A stretch of 19,296 nucleotides of DNA, taken from contig CAYXBY010000032.1 in assembly GCA_964463325.1 (NCBI GenBank), positions 1 through 19,296 on the forward strand, in the 5' to 3' direction. Shown in pieces: positions 6,658 through 12,575 of the stretch (positions are counted from its first letter, which is position 1; the number at the start of each line of letters is the position of its first letter). A model generated the notes under the pieces. That model was not told where the DNA came from, searched no databases, and saw only the letters and a program-made list of their open reading frames with translations. This DNA is from UMGS1002 sp964463325 (GTDB lineage: Bacteria > Bacillota > Clostridia > Oscillospirales > CAG-272). The position numbers and the translations under genes are program-made.

Positions 6658-7104
6658 TCATTCCAACTTTTGAATCAGTTGTGCTGTATCGGCGCGACTG
6701 TCGGCAACGTCGGCTATGGTGATGCGTCCCAGCTTGCCGGCGACCTCGTCGTTAATGCGGCAGAAGATGTGGTAGAGAATGCATTCGCTTTTGTCAACGC
6801 CCTCGCGCGAGCACTGGTGCGAGTCATCAATGCAGCGCGATATGGCCAGCGGACCGTCGATCAACTCTATGATGTCGCGCAGTGTTATCTCGGACGCCGG
6901 TCGCGCAAGAGCATAGCCGCCGTTGGCACCCTTGAATGATCGCACAATGCCGCCCTGAACCAGCTTGCGCAGTATTTTCAATGTAAAGCGGGCACTGACA
7001 GATGTTCTGTCCGCTATGTCCGACGCGCTCTCGTGCGCCTCACCGCTCTGCTCTAACATGCAGGCGATGCGCAGCGCGTAGTCCGCCTCCTGTGTTATCC
7101 TCAT
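6658..7104 (-). CDS. Rrf2-family transcriptional regulator with IscR-like cysteines
   Basis: A 148-residue protein. Residues 1-65 form the Rrf2 winged helix (MRITQEADYALRI start, then FTLKILRKLVQGGIVRSFKG and the NGGY wing). After the recognition region, cysteines at 91, 98, 108 and 115 lie where IscR and its relatives bind an iron-sulphur cluster, though the spacing (x6, x9, x6) is wider than in IscR. A redox- or iron-sensing role is therefore likely but not shown. The start at 7104 is preferred because GGAGGA lies just upstream and because the family begins M-R/K-I/L-T. It begins 20 bases after the AlgJ-like gene with no terminator between, so it is likely the last gene of that operon. Confidence 0.88.
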   Translation of the reverse strand: MRITQEADYALRIACMLEQSGEAHESASDIADRTSVSARFTLKILRKLVQGGIVRSFKGANGGYALARPASEITLRDIIELIDGPLAISRCIDDSHQCSREGVDKSECILYHIFCRINDEVAGKLGRITIADVADSRADTAQLIQKLE

Positions 7105-7124
7105 GTCTCCTCCTGTGGGCGGGC

Positions 7125-9344
7125 TTAGGACAGCTCGCCGTTGCAACGAATAGTAATAATGTAGTCAGGCTTTATTTCGGCGATCAGCTCGTCGCTGACG
7201 GTGTATTCACCCTCGCGCAGTACAATCATTTTTGAAAAATGCTCGGCGATGTTCTCAAGCATTTCGGTGCCGTAGGCGTCGCGCGTGACTATCGCCACGG
7301 GCAGAGTGCTGTCGTCAGTGTAGGAAATAAAGGCCTGCGTTTTGTCAAGCTCGCCGCCGCCGCTTTGCTCGAAGCGGGCGCAGGGCTGGAAGGTGCGGTT
7401 AAGCGTCAGCACGGTCTCGCTTATTACGGCGGGATCCAGGCCGAGCCGGCTTACCAGCTCACCGCCAACATTGGTGTCGGTTCCGGCGGCAAAGTCCATC
7501 AGCTCGTGCACCTCGACCTGCGGGAAGCGCTCCGCAATATAGCTCGATATAGAATGGTATCCGACATACGCGCCAAAGCCGGTCAGCATCATGTCAGTCT
7601 GGCTGTAAAGCGACTCGAGCGCACGGTGATTCTTCATGTCCTCAGATAGGTCGATGACCTTCATGCCCGCGCTGCCGCGAACCGCCTTGACAGTCTGCTT
7701 GTATGCCTCCAGCTCAGGCAGCAGCTCGACCAGCTCTGTCGGCGCATCCTCGGTGTAGACGGTCAGCTTGTCGGGGACGATAACATAGACGTATTCAGTG
7801 TCCTTGCCGGTCAGCTGCTTGGCGTCCATCACCTTTTGGGACAGCGCGTGGCGAATGTCGTCGATCTGTGAGTCAGAAAGCCGCGTAAGCCAGGAATAAT
7901 CGGTGGAATAAAGCTGCGAATTGTTGCCAACTGCCACTGTGCGCGATTTGGCTTCGGGCTCACGGTATAGCTTGAGCTCGATCGGGGGGCTTTGCTCCTT
8001 GTCGCCCACGCGGGCGGTTATGCTGACGTCGACCGAATCGCGCTCTCCGAGATCGATGGACACAAAAAACAGCTTGTCAATGGCATAGCCCTCGGAGACT
8101 ACCGCTCCGTCGACTGTGACTGTCATGAGCGCGCCGCTCTCAGTCTCGCCGCCGACGCAGACAGTGTGATCGTCGATCGAGCATAGCGAAAGCAGCAGCG
8201 GCTGCGCTGTGATATCATCGCTCAGCGACATGCGCAGACCGGCATTGTAGGTCAGCAGCGTGTTTGCGTCGAGCAGCTCGTACAGCTCGTATTCGTGAAC
8301 GAACTGCACCACCACACTCGGCTTCAGATTGTCCAGCGTGAGATTTGAAAACTGGTGCGTGCTTTTATAGGCAACGTCGGAAAAGGTGTTGGAAAAGTAG
8401 GGCATGAGCAGCACACGATCCCATTCGTCGGTGAACTCCAGCAGCAGCGTGCTGTCACTGCCACCCTGCAGCGCGGTGCGCACCATGGTACCGTAATAGC
8501 TGCTGACAGAGTAATTGTTCATGTCGGTGTCGGACAGCGAGACGGTTTCATTTGTGATTATAGTCTCCAGCCCCGCGCGGCGTGCCAGCTCCTTGCCGTC
8601 GGAGCTGCGGTTGTAAAGACTGAGCGATGAAATGCCGACGCCCGAGGCCTCCACACCGTACAGCTGCTCAAGCTGCTGACAGATGGCGTTGTAAAGATAC
8701 CATTCGCCAAGGCAGTTGAGCGAATCCTCGGTGTTGTTGTAAAGCAGGCGGCCGTAGTCCTTGACGGACAGCAGCAGGTCGGTTGCATCGTAAAAATAGT
8801 CGCATCCATTGGCGGCAAGGTGGGCGGACAGCTGCTTGAGCATGGTGCTGTCGCTTATCTCTCCTATGTAGGAGGGCATTCTGTCGCTGTAGATGGTTTG
8901 CGCATTGGGAATGACGACCAGCATGTAGTCGACGTTGCGAGCTTTGTAGGCCAGCTGACGCAGCCGCAGCACGTTCAAAAAGACGTCAAGCTCAGCGTCG
9001 CTCAGCTGAATGCCGCCGACGTAGTCCCTAAGATAGCTGTAGCCGTTGTCGCGTATGCCGGCGTCGAACAGAAAGCCATCGTCGCCGAGTATGATGTCGG
9101 CGCTGCCGATGCTGCCGAGCAGCAGGTATTCGATACGGTCGTTTAGCTGGGACAGCCCGGAATCGTTATAAAAGGCATCCGAAAAGCGGCGGAAGCTCAT
9201 GCCGCTGACAGTTTCCTCGTTCTCAATGCTGCGCGAGGTCATGGCTGAGATGCCGAAATAAAAAGCAAAGGTGAGTATTATACCGACGAAAAGCGCCGTG
9301 CATATAACGTTGGCAGGGCGCGGGTGCTTGCGTTGCGTGCTCAT
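7125..9344 (-). CDS. Exported two-copy AlgJ/AlgX-like (SGNH/DHHW) protein lacking catalytic residues
   Basis: A 739-residue protein with an uncleaved signal anchor at about 12-34. Residues 75-358 form one AlgJ/AlgX-like domain: LGDDGFLF opening, VVIPNAQTIYSDRMP, then TEDSLNCLGEW (205-215) where the family has TDTHWN-xxGAY. Residues 365-465 look like a beta-rich Ig-like insert. Residues 470-735 repeat the domain: VIVPDKLTVY, TDMMLTGFGAY (583-593), and RDAYGTEMLENIAEHFS (688-704). In active relatives the last motif is RDSFG, its serine being the nucleophile. Here copy 2 has Ala690 and copy 1 has Glu307 (TDEWD), and the DxHW His-Trp is Ser-Leu and Met-Leu. Active relatives move acetyl groups onto extracellular polymers. 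Read after the MBOAT gene (14-base gap); AAAGGAG lies 8 bases before the ATG. Confidence 0.75.
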   Translation of the reverse strand: MSTQRKHPRPANVICTALFVGIILTFAFYFGISAMTSRSIENEETVSGMSFRRFSDAFYNDSGLSQLNDRIEYLLLGSIGSADIILGDDGFLFDAGIRDNGYSYLRDYVGGIQLSDAELDVFLNVLRLRQLAYKARNVDYMLVVIPNAQTIYSDRMPSYIGEISDSTMLKQLSAHLAANGCDYFYDATDLLLSVKDYGRLLYNNTEDSLNCLGEWYLYNAICQQLEQLYGVEASGVGISSLSLYNRSSDGKELARRAGLETIITNETVSLSDTDMNNYSVSSYYGTMVRTALQGGSDSTLLLEFTDEWDRVLLMPYFSNTFSDVAYKSTHQFSNLTLDNLKPSVVVQFVHEYELYELLDANTLLTYNAGLRMSLSDDITAQPLLLSLCSIDDHTVCVGGETESGALMTVTVDGAVVSEGYAIDKLFFVSIDLGERDSVDVSITARVGDKEQSPPIELKLYREPEAKSRTVAVGNNSQLYSTDYSWLTRLSDSQIDDIRHALSQKVMDAKQLTGKDTEYVYVIVPDKLTVYTEDAPTELVELLPELEAYKQTVKAVRGSAGMKVIDLSEDMKNHRALESLYSQTDMMLTGFGAYVGYHSISSYIAERFPQVEVHELMDFAAGTDTNVGGELVSRLGLDPAVISETVLTLNRTFQPCARFEQSGGGELDKTQAFISYTDDSTLPVAIVTRDAYGTEMLENIAEHFSKMIVLREGEYTVSDELIAEIKPDYIITIRCNGELS

Positions 9345-9358
9345 GACTTATACTCCTT

Positions 9359-10783
9359 TCAAAAGCGGAAATGCTTTAGTGCCCGCGTGGCATATTCGGG
9401 GTACTGCGGCAGATAGAACAGGAGTGAGAAGGCAAACAGCCCCAATATCAAAACAGTGCGCACACCGTCATAAACGCTGCGCAGTCCGCGCGGCAGAAGC
9501 GCGGCGACCTCGTTGTAGCGATGGTAAAGCGGTATCATCAGCAGCGCGATGCCGAGCGACGCCAGATAGCGCCCGCCGGACATTTCAATATAAATGTAGT
9601 AAATGCTGAGGTCGGGCGACGTCACCGTAAGGGAGCCGGCAAGATCCAGCAGCGTGGCGGGGGAGCTTGCGACGCCGGAGGTCCAGAAAACGGTGGCGAC
9701 GCAAAAGGTCAACAGCCAGCCCAGCGGCCACAGACGGCGGTGGCGGAGCAGGGCACCGTCCGCGCCGCTGATGACAAGCAGCGCGACAATAATTCCGGCT
9801 ACAAGACCGGTCAGCAGCAGTGCCGGTGTGCACTTAAGCCAGACCGCCAGCCAGACTACGCCAAGCCCACTGCGAATGGCGTCCACGGCACGGTCGCTCA
9901 GGCGATTCCCAAAGCAGGCGCACAGCGGGGAGCACAAATAGTCGTCAAACCATTGACCAAGGCCGCGAAAGCAGCGCGAAAAATACTCGGAGGGGGTGCG
10001 AGCCGACAGCAGACTGCCGATGTCCTCGCCAAATTCCAGTCCGAACATAAGCGCGACGCCGCGAGCCATGCAGGCGAGTCCTGAAAATGAGAAAAAGCTT
10101 ATAATGAACATCAGCACAGCGGCGGACAGTCCAAGCGTGAGGTTAAGTGCGCCGATGCCGTTGCTCAGAATTTTGTCATAAGCATGGAGCAGCACTGCCG
10201 AGACGGCCATGTGCTCGACCAGGCCGACGGCAAATGTGCGCATGCCCTCAGAAATGCGGTTGACAGAGCAGTCCGCCTGCTCGAGGCAGCGGAAAAACAC
10301 CTTGTACCTGACTACCGGCCCAACTATGAGCAGGGGGAAGCAGGTCAAATACAGCAGCGAATCGAGCGGGCTGCCGGGCGCGACATCGCCGCGGGCAATA
10401 TCTATAATGTAGGATATACAATGCAGCAGCCATATGGCGGCGCCGAGAGGGAAATAAGCCGAGGGGGTCGCTTGCTCGACGACGCGCAGCACGACAAGCA
10501 GCGTTAGCGCGGCCAGCACGCCGACCATGGCGACAAGGCGACGGCGGCTGCCAAACTCGTCATCGCGGCCGCGTGGCGCGACAAAAAGCCCCGCAAAGTA
10601 GGTGGCTGTCACGGCGGCGGCCATGATCGCAATAGAGAGAGGCGAGGCGAGATTGGCTAATATGTAGTAGGCGATCGAGATCATCAGCAGCACGGTGCGG
10701 CGGTGCTGACGCGGTGACAGATAGAATGCCGCCAGTGCAAGCGGCAGAAACAGAAAAATAAACGATGCCGATGCAAACAGCAA
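9359..10783 (-). CDS. MBOAT-family membrane protein (AlgI/DltB type) lacking the signature histidines
   Basis: A 474-residue polytopic membrane protein, about 10-12 helices. Family landmarks in order: LFASASFIFLFLP at the N terminus, FPLGAAIWLLHCISYIIDI (112-130), FPLLIVGPVVRY (149-160), FSFSGLACMARGVALMFG (231-248), and EYFSRCFRGLGQWFDDYL (266-283). AlgI/DltB/PatA proteins pass acetyl or alanyl groups across the membrane to an AlgJ-like partner. Here the signature EFWRRWH has become EYFSRCF, with Phe272 for the first histidine, and the GLWHG motif has become AVWLKC, with Leu316 for the catalytic histidine. I place the start at the TTG at 10783: GGAGG is 8 bases ahead, and the protein then begins MLFAS as in relatives. 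An in-frame GTG at 10792 would overlap the ribosome-binding site. Confidence 0.8.
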   Translation of the reverse strand: MLFASASFIFLFLPLALAAFYLSPRQHRRTVLLMISIAYYILANLASPLSIAIMAAAVTATYFAGLFVAPRGRDDEFGSRRRLVAMVGVLAALTLLVVLRVVEQATPSAYFPLGAAIWLLHCISYIIDIARGDVAPGSPLDSLLYLTCFPLLIVGPVVRYKVFFRCLEQADCSVNRISEGMRTFAVGLVEHMAVSAVLLHAYDKILSNGIGALNLTLGLSAAVLMFIISFFSFSGLACMARGVALMFGLEFGEDIGSLLSARTPSEYFSRCFRGLGQWFDDYLCSPLCACFGNRLSDRAVDAIRSGLGVVWLAVWLKCTPALLLTGLVAGIIVALLVISGADGALLRHRRLWPLGWLLTFCVATVFWTSGVASSPATLLDLAGSLTVTSPDLSIYYIYIEMSGGRYLASLGIALLMIPLYHRYNEVAALLPRGLRSVYDGVRTVLILGLFAFSLLFYLPQYPEYATRALKHFRF

Positions 10784-10812
10784 TTCTATCACCTCCCAAA
10801 ACAGTATACTTT

Positions 10813-10841
10813 ATTTTATCACATAATGGTCAGTCTTGCAA
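10813..10841 (-). promoter_or_regulatory. Promoter of the MBOAT operon
   Basis: TTGCAA (10836-10841), 17-base spacer, and TAAAAT (10813-10818) preceded by TG one base upstream (extended -10) on the minus strand. The leader is about 25 bases. Confidence 0.6.
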
Positions 10842-10872
10842 GACATTTACATAAATAATTTGATGGAATTAG

Positions 10873-11277
10873 TTACATGCTGCCGGACTGATAGCTGTCG
10901 CGCAGGGTGGTGTAGAGCTGTCGCGCGGCTTCAAGACGGCGGTAGACGGTACGTTCGTCGCAATGCAGCTCGTGCGCGAGACGCAGAACGCGATATGTGA
11001 CGTCGTTTTTGCGCGGGCGTTGCCGTGCGCAGCCAAAATAAACGGTTCGGACGGCGCGGACGGTCTCCTGCTGTCCTGAGGCTGAGAGCAGGCGCAGCGT
11101 GTCGTAAGCAGCCAGCATGTCGAGCGCGGCGGCGCGGCAGGAGGTGACGCCGGAAATGACCTGATAGGCTTCGAAAACGTCGAGGTGACGGCGGTCAAGT
11201 CCCAGCCGCGCGAAGCGGCGAAATGCGCGGGCGGCAGGCAGTGGGGAATAGGATGTGGCGCGGTGTTGGATGTACAT
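10873..11277 (-). CDS. Small helix-turn-helix protein under SOS control
   Basis: A 134-residue protein with no family that I can name firmly. The last 45 residues, KNDVTYRVLRLAHELHCDERTVYRRLEAARQL and beyond, read as a helix-turn-helix of the sigma-region-4 or phage ArpU/RinA regulator type, where a DERTVYRRL recognition helix is usual. The first 85 residues are basic and helical. The start at 11277 is chosen for AAAGGAG 6 bases upstream; an ATG further out at 11319 lies within the promoter region. The overlapping frame at 10869-11336 is rejected because it is rich in Pro/Ser/Thr and has no ribosome-binding site. The promoter spacer is a LexA box, so it should be induced by DNA damage. It may be a prophage remnant or a damage-response regulator. 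Confidence 0.65.
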   Translation of the reverse strand: MYIQHRATSYSPLPAARAFRRFARLGLDRRHLDVFEAYQVISGVTSCRAAALDMLAAYDTLRLLSASGQQETVRAVRTVYFGCARQRPRKNDVTYRVLRLAHELHCDERTVYRRLEAARQLYTTLRDSYQSGSM

Positions 11278-11307
11278 GGCTGCTCCTTTTGTTGAAATGT
11301 CATAATA

Positions 11308-11336
11308 ATTATAGAACATCTGTTCTGCATTGTCAA
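11308..11336 (-). promoter_or_regulatory. Sigma-A promoter with embedded LexA (SOS) box
   Basis: On the minus strand TTGACA (11331-11336), 17-base spacer, TATAAT (11308-11313): a perfect consensus promoter. The spacer contains AGAACAGATGTTCT (11313-11326), matching the Gram-positive SOS box core GAACRNRYGTTC exactly. LexA bound there would cover the polymerase site. Confidence 0.8.
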
Positions 11337-11349
11337 GTGCTATTTGTAC

Positions 11350-11378
11350 TTGACAGCGGTCAAAATGTATGATATAAT
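11350..11378 (+). promoter_or_regulatory. Consensus sigma-A promoter for the HPr-like gene
   Basis: TTGACA (11350-11355), 17-base spacer, TATAAT (11373-11378). The leader then carries ATCCGC-CATGTGT-GCGGAT, a 6-bp hairpin (11392-11410), and GGAGG 8 bases before the ATG at 11432. Confidence 0.88.
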
Positions 11379-11431
11379 TAATGTAATTAAGAATCCGCCA
11401 TGTGTGCGGATAGAATTTGGAGGCTTAAACG

Positions 11432-11662
11432 ATGAAAACAGCTCAGATCAGATTATCCACCATTCGTGACGTGCAGGATTTTGTTGCAATTGCCACCGGC
11501 TTTGACGGCGATCTCGACCTCTCCTCCGGCCGCTATGTTGTGGATGCCAAGTCCATTATCGGCATTTTCAGTCTCGACCTGCTTTCGCCCATTACGCTGA
11601 CTGTCCACTCCGGAAACGCTGACAAGCTGTTTGCCGAGCTGGAGCGTTTTATGGTGAAGTGA
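11432..11662 (+). CDS. HPr-like protein without the active-site histidine
   Basis: A 76-residue protein with the HPr fold pattern: beta strand IRLST, helix, strand, then DAKSIIGIFSLDLLSPITLTV, which matches the HPr block xAKSILGVMSLG. Ser41 corresponds to the regulatory Ser46 of HPr. The active-site loop LHARPA is replaced by IRDVQD, and the only histidine in the protein (HSGNAD, about residue 59) is elsewhere, so it cannot relay phosphate from enzyme I. It may act like Crh of Bacillus, which has Gln at position 15 and works only through Ser46, but whether HPr kinase acts on it is unknown. It has a consensus promoter and a strong ribosome-binding site. Its stop codon TGA overlaps a palindromic repeat. 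Confidence 0.85.
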   Translation: MKTAQIRLSTIRDVQDFVAIATGFDGDLDLSSGRYVVDAKSIIGIFSLDLLSPITLTVHSGNADKLFAELERFMVK

Positions 11663-11700
11663 AGCATTGCATGCTTCGGCGCTTTTGAGGGCGAGCCCTC
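11661..11700 (+). repeat. Composite palindromic repeat after the HPr-like gene
   Basis: GAAGCAT-TGC-ATGCTTC (11661-11677), then CGGCGCTTTT and a second hairpin GAGGG-CGAG-CCCTC (11687-11700). The copy at 19014-19054 has the same two-hairpin order and the same CGGCGCT linker, showing a repeat unit of about 40 bases. It may serve as the gene's 3' end. The next 120 bases hold no gene, only a GGGCGCGCCC palindrome and a CCTCAG...CTGAGG hairpin (about 11767-11786). Confidence 0.7.
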
Positions 11701-11824
11701 GGGAAAATTGGGGCAGAGTGTGCCTTGTTGTTCTCGAGGGCGCGCCCTTTTGCTTTTTGCGCCGCACCTCAGTCGGACATCTGAGGACGGCCACTATTTG
11801 TAAAATAATCACTTACTTCTGGTT

Positions 11825-11941
11825 ATGGCGATGCTGGCGCTGGCGGCAATATTGGCGGTGGCCTTTGGGTACACATTCTTTACGGCAAACGGCTTTTTGA
11901 ATACCATTGACAGACACAGCAGGGAGGGAAATGACAAATGA
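11825..11941 (+). CDS. Possible 38-residue single-helix membrane peptide
   Basis: The frame starts ATG GCG ATG at 11825 and gives a peptide whose first 20 residues are a hydrophobic helix (MAMLALAAILAVAFGYTFF), followed by a polar tail ending EGNDK. Its TGA overlaps the ATG of the next gene (ATGA), an arrangement typical of translational coupling. Against it: no ribosome-binding site is seen before 11825, and an in-frame TAA lies just upstream. An extended -10-like TTTG-TAAAAT (11801-11806) would give a very short leader. It may also be the remnant of a larger gene. Function unknown. Confidence 0.4.
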   Translation: MAMLALAAILAVAFGYTFFTANGFLNTIDRHSREGNDK

Positions 11942-12510
11942 AGCTGTCTCGAGACTATATCCGCAGTCTTATTGCGGCCGGCGTCCGCTGGCTTGGCGCT
12001 ATCGTGGCCTGGCGCGTTGTGACATTTATAATTTATACCATACTGCTTTCGTCCGAGATCAATATCATTGTTGACTATGATCGCAACACGGCGCTCGCAC
12101 GCACGATAGTGGTGGCGGTGTCGTTCGTGTCCTTTGTATTGTTTTTGCTTTTTTGTCATTTGCTCTATGTGCGCAGCAACGACGCCGAGCGTCGCCGTGT
12201 GCGGGGCGAGGCCAAGCAGCCCGGCTTTTCGGCGCTGCGCTTTACGCTCGCATATTGGCCGTTGATAGCCGTCAAGGTCGCGCTGCTGGCGCTGACGCAG
12301 CTGGCGTTCTGCGGATTTTTTGCGGCCTTCGGTTGGCGCTACACCGTCGAAACCGGCTCAACCATCATCGAGCGGCTGCACATAGCTGATGCCGGCTGGT
12401 ATCTTTTGACCGGGAACGCGGCGCTGGGGCTGCTGCTCAACATAATATTTGCGTCTATATTGCTTTATGCCACACAGCTTTTGGCGGTCAAGCAATTTGC
12501 GGCCGATTGA
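11938..12510 (+). CDS. Membrane protein of unknown function, four predicted helices
   Basis: A 190-residue protein with hydrophobic segments at about 17-38, 54-77, 105-130 and 155-180. A basic, arginine-rich loop (RSNDAERRRVRGEAK, 78-92) lies between helices 2 and 3, so that loop is likely cytoplasmic. No motif tied to a known transporter or enzyme was recognised. GGGAGGG lies about 9 bases before the ATG at 11938, a good ribosome-binding site. The gene overlaps the stop codon of the possible 38-residue peptide and is followed by a strong hairpin (12529-12568). Convergent with the ABC locus. Confidence 0.65.
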   Translation: MKLSRDYIRSLIAAGVRWLGAIVAWRVVTFIIYTILLSSEINIIVDYDRNTALARTIVVAVSFVSFVLFLLFCHLLYVRSNDAERRRVRGEAKQPGFSALRFTLAYWPLIAVKVALLALTQLAFCGFFAAFGWRYTVETGSTIIERLHIADAGWYLLTGNAALGLLLNIIFASILLYATQLLAVKQFAAD

Positions 12511-12528
12511 GCCGCTGACAACGCAGAA

Positions 12529-12568
12529 GGGGCAGAGCCCGCGGACACATCGTCCGGGCTGCTGCCCC
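12529..12568. terminator. Bidirectional hairpin between convergent genes
   Basis: GGGGCAG-AGCCCG-CGGAC pairs with GTCCG-GGCT-GCTGCCCC around an ACATC loop, with one or two bulges. On the plus strand it is followed by AAATTTATTATT and on the minus strand by TTCTGC, so U tracts are poor. Its place between convergent genes still supports a role in ending both transcripts. Confidence 0.6.
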
Positions 12569-12575
12569 AAATTTA

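Noticed and set aside
7125..10783. A working polysaccharide O-acetyltransferase operon
   Set aside because: The gene order fits, but the catalytic histidines, serines and DxHW signatures are missing in every domain, so an acetylation function is not claimed.
10869..11336. Alternative minus-strand frame overlapping the SOS-controlled HTH gene
   Set aside because: Its start lies upstream of the promoter's -10 box, and its protein is Pro/Ser/Thr/Ala-rich with no recognisable domain. The frame at 10873-11277 has a good ribosome-binding site and an HTH.
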